Shown: positions 45,505 to 54,202, numbered from the stretch's first letter. The stretch is 64,000 nucleotides of DNA from Neisseriaceae bacterium (GCA_017991555.1 JAGOQM010000001.1:461534-525533), one strand, 5' to 3'. Program-made: numbers and translations. Notes: generated from the sequence alone by a model not told the origin.

Positions 45505-47172
45505 TTACACGTGGAAACGGCGTTGCACCACGCGGAAGCGGTTGGCCACAAAAGCCGAGTCTGAGTACGACGCATTGGCCGCTGGGTTGCCGCCGGTGCC
45601 GTGGTAATCAGAGTACGCCGCGGATTGGTTCACAAACACGCCGCCGGTTAGGTTGATCGACAGCGCCACTTTCGATTCAATGGTGGCGTCAATCATGGCG
45701 TTCAAAACGGCTTCATCGGTTGAGTACACGCCCACGGTCAAGGCGCCGTGCGTTTGGGTAACGTGCTCAGACAGAGCAATGGCTGCCGCGGTGTCTTTTA
45801 CCTTCACCACAAAGCTGATCGGGCCGAAGCGCTCTTCCATGTAGGCGGCTTCGTCGCCAGCATCACAGCTAATCAAGGCAGGGGTTTGCACCACGGCTTT
45901 AGGGAATTCTGGGTTTTCTAGGGTTTTAGACGCCAACACCACTTGACCAAACTCACCGTTATTGGCGGCGGCAATGCGCTTCACCGTTTCGGCCGATTGA
46001 ATGGCGCCCAATACCGCATTGGCCACTTCTGGCTTGGCCAAGAAGCCTTCTACAGCAGCAGCTAGGTCGCGACACACGTCGTCATAAGACTTATGGCCTT
46101 CGTCGGTGTTGATGCCTTCTGCCGGCACAAAAATGGCCTGAGTGGTAGTACACATTTGCCCAGAGTACAAAGACAGCGTAAACGCCAGGTTGCGCATCAT
46201 GTACTTATAAGAATCGGTTGAATCCAACACAATGTTGTTCACGCCCGCTAATTCGGCATACACCTGCGCTTGACGACAGTGGTCGATCAACCATTGGCCA
46301 AATACGTTGCTGCCGGTGAAGTCCACCGACTTAACCTGTGGGTGGGTCACTAATTTTTGGGTCACGGCACGGTCTTCGGCCACGCATAGGCTCACTAAGT
46401 TAGGGTCTAAGCCTTGCTCTTGTAACACCGCACGAATGGTGCGTACGGTAATGGCGGCGGGCAAAATACCATCACGGTGTGGCTTCACAATCACGGCGTT
46501 GCCCGTGGCCAAGGCCGCAAACAAACCAGGATAGGTGTTCCAAGTTGGGAACGTCCCACAACCCACCACCACGGCCACGCCGCGGCCGGTCAATTCAAAA
46601 TGTTTCTGCATCACCAAAGCTGGGTGCTTGCCTTGAGGCTTCTCCCAAATGGTTTCACTGGGCACAAAGCTTTGCTCGCGATGGGCATAGGCCACGGCTT
46701 CCAAGCCACGATCTTGGGCGTGTGGGCCACCAGCCTGAAACGCCATCATCCAGCCTTGGCCAGAAGTCATCATCACTGCATGACCTAATTCAAAGCTTTG
46801 CTGGTTTAAACGGTGCAAAACTTCCAAGCACACGCCGGTGCGCCCTTCCACACCCAGCTGACGCCACGGCTTCATGGCGGCTTTACCGGCCTGAATCAAC
46901 GTTTCTACGTCACAAACCGGATACTGTACGTCTAATGCAATGCCATAAGGGGATTGTTCTGCGCCATGCCAGCCATTTTGTCCAGGCTGACCCAATTCAA
47001 AACGCTTGCCTAAGTGTGCCTCAAAAGCGGCTTTGCCTTGGGCCGGGGCGTCTTCACCGTATACCTTAGGGCTAGGCATCTCGTTATAGGCAGACCAAAA
47101 CGTACGGGTGGCAATGGCATTAAGCGCTGAGGCCAGCGTGTCTTGATGAGCAGTAAACAATGAATGGGACAT
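45505..47172 (-). CDS. paaZ: Phenylacetate aldehyde dehydrogenase, PaaZ/PaaN type lacking the hydratase domain
   Basis: 555-residue ALDH-fold protein, the first gene of the paa operon. The catalytic Cys is in LYSGQMCTTTQAIFVP, the general base in YAELAGVNN, and NAD-binding segments include VVVGCGTFPTWNTYPGLF and SVDFTGSNVFGQW. It should oxidise the reactive aldehyde formed on opening of oxepin-CoA. E. coli PaaZ is about 680 residues with a C-terminal MaoC-like hydratase that opens the ring; this protein ends VVQRRFHV after the ALDH domain, so the hydratase must be separate. RBS AAGGAGAA is strong. Confidence 0.9.
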   Translation of the reverse strand: MSHSLFTAHQDTLASALNAIATRTFWSAYNEMPSPKVYGEDAPAQGKAAFEAHLGKRFELGQPGQNGWHGAEQSPYGIALDVQYPVCDVETLIQAGKAAMKPWRQLGVEGRTGVCLEVLHRLNQQSFELGHAVMMTSGQGWMMAFQAGGPHAQDRGLEAVAYAHREQSFVPSETIWEKPQGKHPALVMQKHFELTGRGVAVVVGCGTFPTWNTYPGLFAALATGNAVIVKPHRDGILPAAITVRTIRAVLQEQGLDPNLVSLCVAEDRAVTQKLVTHPQVKSVDFTGSNVFGQWLIDHCRQAQVYAELAGVNNIVLDSTDSYKYMMRNLAFTLSLYSGQMCTTTQAIFVPAEGINTDEGHKSYDDVCRDLAAAVEGFLAKPEVANAVLGAIQSAETVKRIAAANNGEFGQVVLASKTLENPEFPKAVVQTPALISCDAGDEAAYMEERFGPISFVVKVKDTAAAIALSEHVTQTHGALTVGVYSTDEAVLNAMIDATIESKVALSINLTGGVFVNQSAAYSDYHGTGGNPAANASYSDSAFVANRFRVVQRRFHV

Positions 47173-47699
47173 GGTTTTCTCCTTGTGAAGGTGTATTTTG
47201 TTGAATTTGATTTAGATCAATACCAAAACATTACAATTTTAACTGACATACGTCAAATTAATGTATCAGAATAAATCATAAAAACCCTACTCAAACCAAT
47301 GTTATTCATTCTAAAAAGTCAGGGAACACCCAAAATATAGGCCAAACACCCCTAATAATAGGCACATATAGCCCTTATATTGTTTTATTGACGATGATCA
47401 AGAAAAATAATCGTGATACATTATTTTTAATATTTTAAGTTATTAAGTATCACTATGACAAAAACAGAATTGATTAATTTAATGAAAAACGCACAGTTGC
47501 GCCCAATCGCACAGAAATTTATGCCTAATCATTGAATTATGCGAAACCATCTACTATGATGTGATTAAGCCTAAGCAATGCTTAGCATCCGTCGCTTCAT
47601 ACTGACACACATAAAGATGATGAGCTGACGGTGACGACATCGTCGGCTTACCCGCTCTTTTCGTTAAACACTTTTGAAAGTTTTTAAAAGGAAATTACT
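47173..47699. other. AT-rich intergenic region upstream of the paa operon
   Basis: 527 bp between the divergent paaZ and the GlsB-like gene, expected to hold both promoters. It contains the GTGATAC/GTATCAC inverted pair described separately, a TGAC-ATAC-GTCA palindrome near 47249-47260, and a CTAAGC-AAT-GCTTAG hairpin at 47571-47585 without a T run. A 26-codon frame at 47455-47535 has no RBS. Confidence 0.5.
47413..47453. promoter_or_regulatory. Candidate PaaX-type operator: inverted GTGATAC / GTATCAC pair
   Basis: GTGATAC (47413-47419) and GTATCAC (47447-47453) are perfect inverted 7-mers separated by an AT-rich 27-bp spacer in the paa promoter region. The RTGAT-C element recalls the E. coli PaaX box (RTGATTC). 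PaaX releases DNA on binding phenylacetyl-CoA. Assignment is inferred. Confidence 0.4.
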
Positions 47700-47945
47700 A
47701 TGGGTATTCTGTCTTGGATTGTATTCGGCCTTATCGCGGGGATTATTGCAAAATTGATCATGCCTGGAGACAACGGTGGTGGGTTCATCATGACCATCCT
47801 GCTGGGCATCGTAGGCGCCGTGGTCGGGGGCTTTATCAGCACCCTGTTTGGCATGGGCAAAGTAGATGGCTTTAACATTGGCAGCTTTGCCGTTGCCGTC
47901 ATCGGTGCTCTTGTCGTACTATTTATCTACAGAAAAGCCAACTAA
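47700..47945 (+). CDS. GlsB/YeaQ/YmgE family small membrane protein
   Basis: 81 residues with three hydrophobic helices and Gly-rich turns (SWIVFGLIAGIIAKLIMPGDNGGGFIMTILLGIVGAVVGGFI). This is the transglycosylase-associated/YeaQ family; many members are stress-induced, and the function is unclear. RBS AAAGGAAA is at good spacing. It lies unexpectedly between the paa operon and paaX. Confidence 0.93.
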   Translation: MGILSWIVFGLIAGIIAKLIMPGDNGGGFIMTILLGIVGAVVGGFISTLFGMGKVDGFNIGSFAVAVIGALVVLFIYRKAN

Positions 47946-47973
47946 ACAGCCAGCGGACCCCACAGAACCGCAC

Positions 47974-48021
47974 AAAGCCAGTTAGGCGCACCCCATACCG
48001 GGGTGGCTTCTTACTGGCTTT
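47974..48021. other. Long interrupted hairpin between the GlsB-like gene and paaX
   Basis: Nested inverted repeats: outer AAAGCCAGT (47974-47982) with ACTGGCTTT (48013-48021), inner CACCCC (47989-47994) with GGGGTG (48000-48005), closed by a 5-base loop. No T run follows, so it is not a classic terminator. It could be an attenuator, a Rho-assisted stop, or a structured leader of paaX. Confidence 0.5.
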
Positions 48022-48057
48022 GTTCATCCCGCCCTTCCTTAAGAGAAAGCCGATACT

Positions 48058-49002
48058 TTGTCGATTCAGCACACACTAGACAGCAAGCTCGATCAGCAAA
48101 TGCTGCAAGCAGGCTCCTTAATCACCACCTTATTGGGCGATGCCGTCCTGCCTCGAGGCGGTAAAATATGGCTGGGTAGCCTGATCCAACTGCTGCTGCC
48201 CTTTGGGCTGAACGAACGACAAATTCGCACCGCCGTGTTTCGCCTCGCCAAGGAAGAGTGGCTGTCGAATGAAGTACACGGCCGTCGTTCTGACTACGCC
48301 CTCACCACGGTGGGCCGGCACCGCTTTGAAAAGGCCGCCCAGCAAATTTATGCCGCCCACTCCCCCCTATGGGACCAGCAGTGGCGTTTGATTATGGTGG
48401 TGGGCACGCTGACCACGAAAGAGCGTGAATACTTAAAGAAAACCCTGTTTTGGCAGGGTTTTGGCAAGATTGGCAGTGACGCTTTTATTCACCCCAGCGC
48501 CGAACTCAATACCGCCTTAGACAGCCTCATCAGCGATGGCATGGCCCCACTGATGAGCGTGCTCATGCCGCTGATCGCCACCGATGCACGGCTACACCTG
48601 TCGATTAGCAATAAGGCTTTGGTGGACACTGCCTGGGATTTAGACAAGTTGGCTAAGTCTTATCAAACCTTTATCCACGCCTACCAGCCGGTACTGGCCG
48701 AGCTACAACAGTCACACACCATCCCAGCCCAGCAAGCCTTTATGCTGCGCACCCTATTGATTCATGACTATCGCCGCCTCTTGCTGCGCGACCCGCAGCT
48801 GCCCGACGCCCTCTTGCCGCAGGACTGGCCGGGCCACCAAGCCCGACTGTTGTGTAAAGAAGTTTATTTGCGCCTGCAGGCCCCTTCTGAAGCCTATCTA
48901 GACGAACACATGCGCTTGGCAAACGGCGACACGCCGACGATGCTGTCGCTGTTGCAGCAACGCTTTCAAGGCGCCGCCGCCCTCTTGCCCTACACCGGTT
49001 GA
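48058..49002 (+). CDS. paaX: Phenylacetic acid degradation repressor PaaX
   Basis: About 314-residue regulator. The N-terminal winged helix reads LGDAVLPRGGKIWLGSLIQLLLPFGLNERQIRTAVFRLAKEEWLSNEVHGRRSDYALT, the PaaX pattern. The central part WDQQWRLIMVVGTL and the PaaX-C region with FMLRTLLIHDYRRLLLRDPQLPDALLPQDWPGHQA confirm it. It represses paa genes until phenylacetyl-CoA appears. The start is TTG 48058 behind a purine-rich stretch; ATG 48100 is an alternative but would leave a short N-terminus. Confidence 0.93.
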   Translation: MSIQHTLDSKLDQQMLQAGSLITTLLGDAVLPRGGKIWLGSLIQLLLPFGLNERQIRTAVFRLAKEEWLSNEVHGRRSDYALTTVGRHRFEKAAQQIYAAHSPLWDQQWRLIMVVGTLTTKEREYLKKTLFWQGFGKIGSDAFIHPSAELNTALDSLISDGMAPLMSVLMPLIATDARLHLSISNKALVDTAWDLDKLAKSYQTFIHAYQPVLAELQQSHTIPAQQAFMLRTLLIHDYRRLLLRDPQLPDALLPQDWPGHQARLLCKEVYLRLQAPSEAYLDEHMRLANGDTPTMLSLLQQRFQGAAALLPYTG

Positions 49003-49009
49003 ACACACT

Positions 49010-49651
49010 CTAGACAACGTCTAAATGCCATAAACCATAGGCGATGCCCCACATCACCAAGGCCACAATAAAATCAAACACCCTCGTCACCCGTGGGTTT
49101 TGAAAATAGCGTGCCGCCGATTTAGACGCCAAGCCGGTGGCGTAAAACCACACAAAAGAAGACGTCCCAGCCCCCGCAATAAACCACCATTGATCCGTAC
49201 CCGACAGGCGAGAGCCCAAATTACCCAAGATTAAAAAGGTGTCTAAATACACGTGTGGGTTCAACAAGGAAAACGCCAAGCCTGACCACAGCAAGCCGCC
49301 GCGACGCCCCGCCCCAGCCAAGCGTGCCTGCATGGCAGCTTCGGCACTCACCCAGCCCTGTGGCGATTTAGCTAAGGCATTTTTGAGCGACATAAGGCCG
49401 TAATAGCCCAAAAAAGCACAGCCGCCCCATTTCGCCACGCTGACAAAGCCCGGTATTTTCGCCATCAGCGTCGCCATAAAAAAAGTCCCCAACAGGATCA
49501 GAATCGTGTCGCAGACCGAGGCCAACGTGGCCGCAAAAAACACATTGCGCCCACTCAAACCCACCTTAATAATGTAAATATTCTGCGCCCCAATCGCCAT
49601 GATGAGGCCAATGCCCATCATGAACGCCTGCCAAAAAATCGGATTGCCCAT
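49010..49651 (-). CDS. argO: LysE/ArgO family amino-acid exporter
   Basis: 213-residue inner-membrane protein with about six helices. It begins MGNPIFWQAFMMGIGLIMAIGAQNIYIIKVG, has a central GLLWSGLAFSLLNPHVYLDTFLILG, and ends WGIAYGLWHL. The NPHVYLDT motif is diagnostic of LysE/ArgO. It exports arginine or lysine (or analogues such as canavanine). It is divergent from argP, the standard arrangement. ATG 49651 is chosen over an upstream start. Its stop is 7 bp from the paaX stop (convergent). Confidence 0.93.
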   Translation of the reverse strand: MGNPIFWQAFMMGIGLIMAIGAQNIYIIKVGLSGRNVFFAATLASVCDTILILLGTFFMATLMAKIPGFVSVAKWGGCAFLGYYGLMSLKNALAKSPQGWVSAEAAMQARLAGAGRRGGLLWSGLAFSLLNPHVYLDTFLILGNLGSRLSGTDQWWFIAGAGTSSFVWFYATGLASKSAARYFQNPRVTRVFDFIVALVMWGIAYGLWHLDVV

Positions 49652-49778
49652 CGTTGTGTGACCTCTATCAGTTAAAAACAGACGCCATCTTGGCACAGGC
49701 CGTTTTTTTGGTTAAGCTGTTTAATATTATTTCACCTAACATTAATTTACCTTAACCAACTAGCCAAAGCCTATTGCC

Positions 49779-50678
49779 ATGATGAGCATGACCTTCAACC
49801 CCAAGCACACAGAAGCCCTACTGGCCGTTGCAGATCAAGGCAGCTTTGAGGCCGCTGCGACGACGCTCAATTTAACCACCTCGGCCATATCCCAGCGCAT
49901 TAAGGCCTTAGAAAGTGAAATGGGCGCCGTTTTGGTCATCCGCGCCCGCCCTTGCCGTCTGACCAAAGAAGGCCATTTATTGGCGCAGTATCTACGCCGC
50001 GCCCGCATGCTGGCAGATGAGTTTAGCGCCGACTACCAACAGCAACAGGCCAACCTAGTGAGCATGACCATTGCCGCCAACAACGACTCGTTGTCTACCT
50101 GGCTGCTGCCGGTGCTGGCCGAGTTCATGCAGCAAGAACCCAGCCTGTGGCATTTACGCCTACACGACCAGGCCGTCACCCACAAAGCCTTAGAAGAAGG
50201 CCACGTGATTGCCGCCATCACCGATAAAGGCCAAGCCATGCGCGGTTGTTCGGTGGCTTATTTAGGCGCCATTCGCTATCGGCTCTTAGCCGCCCCCGAC
50301 TTTTATCAGCGCTGGTTCCAAGATGGCATCAACCGTGCCAGCCTCAAACAGGCACCATTACTGGTGTTCGACCACCTCGACAAGCTCCAAGATCAATTTT
50401 TACAACAGCAGTTTGGCCTTCGCCAAGAAGCCTGCCCACGCCATTACATTCCCTCTTCCGTGGCCTTTTATCAAGCTGTAGAACTCAGCATGGGCTACGG
50501 CATGATTCCTGAATTACAATATCAAAACGCCGTCAACGACGGCGCTTTAATTGACCTCATGCCCGGCTGTTATATTGACGTGCCGTTATACTGGCACTAT
50601 TGGCAGGTGCATTCGGCCAAGGTGGCGCGGCTGACGGCCTTCTTGGTGGCGCGGGCACAGCAAGTGCTACAGCCATAA
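49779..50678 (+). CDS. argP: LysR-family regulator ArgP (IciA)
   Basis: 299 residues. The N-terminal HTH is HTEALLAVADQGSFEAAATTLNLTTSAISQRIKALESEMGAVLVIRARPCRLTKEG, with the ARPC wording typical of ArgP. The effector domain contains YHxIPSSVAFYQAVELSMGYGMIPELQ-like sequence. It activates argO in response to Arg or Lys. Several in-frame ATGs (49779, 49782, 49788) make the exact start uncertain. The 127-bp divergent region is AT-rich. Confidence 0.93.
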   Translation: MMSMTFNPKHTEALLAVADQGSFEAAATTLNLTTSAISQRIKALESEMGAVLVIRARPCRLTKEGHLLAQYLRRARMLADEFSADYQQQQANLVSMTIAANNDSLSTWLLPVLAEFMQQEPSLWHLRLHDQAVTHKALEEGHVIAAITDKGQAMRGCSVAYLGAIRYRLLAAPDFYQRWFQDGINRASLKQAPLLVFDHLDKLQDQFLQQQFGLRQEACPRHYIPSSVAFYQAVELSMGYGMIPELQYQNAVNDGALIDLMPGCYIDVPLYWHYWQVHSAKVARLTAFLVARAQQVLQP

Positions 50679-50709
50679 AAAAACCGCCGTCGCGATCACG
50701 TCGACGGGG
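50677..50709 (-). terminator. Terminator of the LysR gene
   Basis: CCGTCG/CGACGG arms (50687-50692 and 50702-50707). On the minus strand they are followed by GGCGG and seven T. It overlaps the end of argP and lies just past the LysR stop. Confidence 0.75.
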
Positions 50710-50715
50710 TGATGA

Positions 50716-51636
50716 TTAAGCCCACGGCGGCTGTGGCTGCCAGGCCTCGGCCAGCATCGCCAACAGGCAGCGCACCTTCGGCGCCAAATGCTGGCGACTA
50801 GGGTACACCGCATACACCGGCGATGCCGTGTCATCATGCTCGGCCAGAACAGGCACCAAGCGTCCAGAACGAAAAGCTTCTGCCACCAGGTAGGCGCCGA
50901 CCTGAATCACCCCCAAGCCCGCCTCGGCGGCATCTTGCATGGCTTCTACGCTGTCTAGCCGCAGGCGGCCTTGCATCGGCATGGGCACTGGCGGCTGAAC
51001 CGCAAACCGCCACGGCACCGCTCGGCCTGAATGCACATAAACAATGGCTTCATGCTTCGCCAGCGCTGCCAGCGAGCCTGGCTGCCCATGCTTCGCCCAA
51101 TAGGCTGGTGCGGCACAGGTCACCAGCCGATGCGGTGCCAGCACCCGCCGCAACAAGCCACTGTCGACCTCGGCACCAATGCGAATGGCCACATCAATGC
51201 CTTCCCCTATTAGATCTTGATAGCGGTCTGTAAACACCACCTCCACCGTCACTTCGGGATAGGCCGCCATATAAGCCATCACAATGGGCATCACGTGCAG
51301 TCGCCCAAACGTCGTGGGCACGGCCAGCCGTAAATGGCCCGTGGGCGCCAGCTGCCGCTGCGACAACACGGCTTCAGCGTCGGCCACCTCAGTCAAAATG
51401 CGCTGAGCATGCTGGTAAAACACCGCCCCCTCATCACTGACGCTAACCTGGCGCGTGGTACGGTGCAGCAAGCGCGTGCCCAGCCGCGCTTCCAACCGCG
51501 CAATGCTTTTGCCAATCGCTGAGCGAGACAGGCCGAGTAACTCTGCCGCACGCGTGAAGTTACGCGTTTCGACCACCCGCACAAACACCCATAAATCGCC
51601 GATTTGATCAATCAACGGCTGACGCTCATTATCCAC
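50716..51636 (-). CDS. LysR-family transcriptional regulator
   Basis: 306 residues. The N-terminal HTH reads LWVFVRVVETRNFTRAAELLGLSRSAIGKSIARLEARLGTRLLHRTTRQVSVSDEG, the DsvB/YafC-like subgroup of LysR proteins. The effector domain (RLAVPTTFGRLHVMPIVMAYMAAYPEVTVEVVFTDR onward) is complete. It is divergent from an MFS exporter across 95 bp, so that gene is the likely target. Ligand unknown. Confidence 0.9.
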   Translation of the reverse strand: MDNERQPLIDQIGDLWVFVRVVETRNFTRAAELLGLSRSAIGKSIARLEARLGTRLLHRTTRQVSVSDEGAVFYQHAQRILTEVADAEAVLSQRQLAPTGHLRLAVPTTFGRLHVMPIVMAYMAAYPEVTVEVVFTDRYQDLIGEGIDVAIRIGAEVDSGLLRRVLAPHRLVTCAAPAYWAKHGQPGSLAALAKHEAIVYVHSGRAVPWRFAVQPPVPMPMQGRLRLDSVEAMQDAAEAGLGVIQVGAYLVAEAFRSGRLVPVLAEHDDTASPVYAVYPSRQHLAPKVRCLLAMLAEAWQPQPPWA

Positions 51637-51731
51637 AAATCATCCCCAATGTTGTTCCATAATAGATATTTATAGCATAAGCGTCGCCAGTTAGACTAGT
51701 CGTTCATTTTCACCCCTAGTCAGGAACCCTC

Positions 51732-52928
51732 ATGTCGAATCCCTCACCCATTTGCGGTGATGACCCAATGCCCATACGCAACCAATGGTCGGCCGTTGCC
51801 GCCATCACGCTGGCTACCTTCATCGTCATCACCACCGAAATGCTGCCCATCGGCCTATTAAGCCCCATCGCCCAAACCTTTGCCGCCAGCATCGGCACGA
51901 CAGGCTTAAGCGTGTCGCTGCCCGCCATTTTAGGCGGCCTCTTTGCCCCCATCGTCCTGTTGCTCGCAGGCCGGCTCGATCGTCAACGACTGCTCAGCGG
52001 CCTATTGTTATTGCTGACCATCGCCAACCTAGCGTCGGCTTGGGCACCGAACCTGCCATTATTGTTGGCAGCCCGAGTGCTGGTTGGCTTTGCCATTGGG
52101 GGCATTTGGAGCATTGCCGGCGGCGTGGCCACTCGGCTCGTTGTCCCCGACAAGGTCGGTTTGGCCACCGCCATCATCGTCGGGGGCGTGGCCGCGGCCT
52201 CCGTGTTCGGCGTGCCCATTGGCACCAGCATCGGCGATGCCCTAGGCTGGCGCCAGGCCTTTATGGTCATGGCCGCCTTAAGCCTAGTGGTCTGGCTGTT
52301 GAACCAACGTTTGGTGCCGGCACTGCCCGTTTCCCACACCGTCACGCTTAGCCAGTATCGCCACCTGTGCCAGCAGCCTAAGGTCCTCATCGGGCTACTG
52401 CTCACCCTGTTATTGGTCAGTAGCCACTTTATGGCCTTTACCTTTGTGCGCCCCATCATGCTGGATGTACTGGGTTTTGAAGCGCGGTGGCTCAGCGCCT
52501 TACTGTTGGCCTACGGCGCCATCGGCCTGCTCAGCAACCTATTTGTCGGCAGCATCGCCCCGACCAAAATGGCCGCCACCCTCTTAATGCTGGCCATGGG
52601 CTTAACCTTAGCCCTGCTTGGCCTGAGCATGGCCCCAAAACCAACTGTCGGCCTGTGGGTATTGCTACTGTGGGGCGCGGCCTATGGCGGCGTGTCTATT
52701 GCCCTAATGACCTGGATGATCCAAGCCGCACCCAAGGCCATTGAGGCCGTGACCGCGCTCTACATTTTGGCCTTTTATACCAGCATCGCCGCAGGCACCT
52801 TGATCGGCGGGCACTGGCTCGACCATTTTAGCCATCGCCACAACCTGTGGTTCGCCAGCGCCACCTCGCTGCTGGTCATTATGCTGTTACTGTACTGGCT
52901 TACACGCCAACGAAAACCCGCCCTCTAA
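51732..52928 (+). CDS. MFS transporter, DHA1 family (sugar or drug exporter type)
   Basis: 398 residues, 12 predicted helices. ITLATFIVITTEMLPIGLLSPIAQTF and AGRLDRQRLLSGLL (motif A region), then VLVGFAIGGIWSIAGGVATRLV and AASVFGVPIGTSIGDALGWRQAF are typical of the NepI/AraJ/YdhP group. Start ATG 51732 has AGGAA; ATG 51768 is an alternative. Divergent from the LysR gene that probably regulates it. Confidence 0.9.
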   Translation: MSNPSPICGDDPMPIRNQWSAVAAITLATFIVITTEMLPIGLLSPIAQTFAASIGTTGLSVSLPAILGGLFAPIVLLLAGRLDRQRLLSGLLLLLTIANLASAWAPNLPLLLAARVLVGFAIGGIWSIAGGVATRLVVPDKVGLATAIIVGGVAAASVFGVPIGTSIGDALGWRQAFMVMAALSLVVWLLNQRLVPALPVSHTVTLSQYRHLCQQPKVLIGLLLTLLLVSSHFMAFTFVRPIMLDVLGFEARWLSALLLAYGAIGLLSNLFVGSIAPTKMAATLLMLAMGLTLALLGLSMAPKPTVGLWVLLLWGAAYGGVSIALMTWMIQAAPKAIEAVTALYILAFYTSIAAGTLIGGHWLDHFSHRHNLWFASATSLLVIMLLLYWLTRQRKPAL

Positions 52929-52938
52929 TCTGCCTCTA

Positions 52939-52969
52939 GGCCGCATGGCATATGCCATACGGCCTTTTT
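52939..52969 (+). terminator. Terminator of the MFS gene
   Basis: GGCCG-C-ATGGC / GCCAT-A-CGGCC stem with a 4-base loop and five T, 11 bp past the stop. Confidence 0.9.
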
Positions 52970-53050
52970 AATTCCATCGAACTAGCTCAAAGCCATAAAT
53001 GAAGCAAAATAACCGCTTTAAAACACGAAATTAACTCATTGTAATGATTA

Positions 53051-53102
53051 GTAAAAATTTAACACTGTCTGAATTAAGCCACCATCAATGTAAAGAATTT
53101 AC
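53051..53102. promoter_or_regulatory. Candidate RpiR operators: two GTAAA-N-TTTAC-like palindromes
   Basis: GTAAA-GAA-TTTAC at 53090-53102 is a perfect palindrome; a near copy, GTAAAAATTTAAC, is at 53051-53063. Both lie in the 255-bp region upstream of the RpiR-type regulator and could serve autoregulation. RpiR proteins bind AT-rich palindromes. Weak evidence. Confidence 0.35.
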
Positions 53103-53183
53103 TTTTTTTGGAAAATTATTTACATAACTTTGCACTCTATGCTAGGATGGCCCTTGTATTCTCATTAGGCATAAGGCTCACCC

Positions 53184-54062
53184 ATGGAACCGATACCGAC
53201 GAATTTAATCAAGCAGATTACTGAAGCCATGCCCACTTATTCTCGTGCTTTTAAACAATTAGCCGAGTTTATCCTCAGTAAAACGTTTGCTGCTTCTACC
53301 ATGAGCATTGATGAGTTAGCCAAAGCCGCCGATGTGTCAGTGGCCACCGTGAACCGTTTTGCCCACGAATGTGGCTATCACGGCTACCCGCTGTTTCGCA
53401 CCGAGCTTCGGGCCGTATTTGAGAAAGTATTTGAACCCGCTGAAAAACTACGCAGCGGCGTCCTAAAAAACGTTGAAGAAGATGAAGTGATGCTGGCCTC
53501 GCTGGACGGTTTGGCGCTGAACATTACCCAAACCAGGCATTGGCTAGCGCAGCAGTCCATTAAAAACGTGGTTGAACGCCTACTGGCCGCCGAACATGTT
53601 TTTATTTTGGGCATGGGCGTCAGCGCCCTCCACGCAACCTTCATGACCGAAATACTAGAACCATTTTTAGGCACCAAGGTACACGTATTAAATAGCCTAG
53701 GTGGCCCCGAACGCGCCATCCGCAAAATCAGCATGCTTGGCCCAAACGACGTGGTGATCGCGATTTCGCTACCGCGTTATTCAAAAAGTATTTTTGAAAT
53801 GATTCACGTGGCAAAGACACAACAAGCCTACGTGATCGGCATCACAGACGCCCCCACCTCGCCGTTGGCGAGCCAAACCGATGTCTGCCTGTTTGCCTCA
53901 GCTGAACAGCCAGTTTTATACGCCTCCAGCGCGGCTTTAATTGCTTTAATCGAAGGCCTATGTTCTGCAGTGGCCTTAAAAGTGAACCACCCGGCCGAAC
54001 GCATGGCCCAACAAACCCAATCGGTATTGCCATACCTATACTTACCCACTGACAAAAAGTGA
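53184..54062 (+). CDS. MurR/RpiR family regulator with SIS domain
   Basis: 292 residues. Residues 1-80 are the RpiR HTH (YSRAFKQLAEFILSKTFAASTMSIDELAKAADVSVATVNRFAHECGYHGYPLFRTELR). Residues about 125-260 are a SIS domain (VFILGMGVSALHATFMTEIL, DVVIAISLPRYSKSIFEMIHVAK). These usually bind phosphosugars, but in some cases other metabolites. It heads a transporter-creatininase-IadA operon and likely controls it. Confidence 0.92.
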   Translation: MEPIPTNLIKQITEAMPTYSRAFKQLAEFILSKTFAASTMSIDELAKAADVSVATVNRFAHECGYHGYPLFRTELRAVFEKVFEPAEKLRSGVLKNVEEDEVMLASLDGLALNITQTRHWLAQQSIKNVVERLLAAEHVFILGMGVSALHATFMTEILEPFLGTKVHVLNSLGGPERAIRKISMLGPNDVVIAISLPRYSKSIFEMIHVAKTQQAYVIGITDAPTSPLASQTDVCLFASAEQPVLYASSAALIALIEGLCSAVALKVNHPAERMAQQTQSVLPYLYLPTDKK

Positions 54063-54147
54063 AAGGAGGCTCATCCCCAAAAAGACACGCAAGACATCAA
54101 GAAGACGCACCCAGCACACACAACAATATTTATAAAAATATAAAAAA

Positions 54148-54184
54148 TGCTTTATAAAAAGCAAGGCACATCATAAAAAGTGCC
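54148..54184. other. Two small hairpins in the leader of the transporter genes
   Basis: TGCTTT-ATAA-AAAGCA (54148-54163) and GGCAC (54165-54169) with GTGCC (54180-54184), in an AT-rich 140-bp gap between rpiR and the DUF997-like gene. They may be operators or mRNA structures that set expression of the transporter. A RBS (AGGAGA) follows at 54190-54195. Confidence 0.4.
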
Positions 54185-54202
54185 ACTCCTAGGAGACCCA
54201 CG

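Noticed and set aside
46479..47069. 196-codon plus-strand frame opposite paaZ
   Set aside because: Antisense to conserved ALDH motifs, low-complexity Ser/Arg/Pro content, no RBS.
47455..47535. 26-codon frame starting MTKTELINLMKNAQ, reminiscent of the N-terminus of HU proteins
   Set aside because: No RBS and stops far short of an HU fold. It could be a decayed fragment but evidence is too thin.
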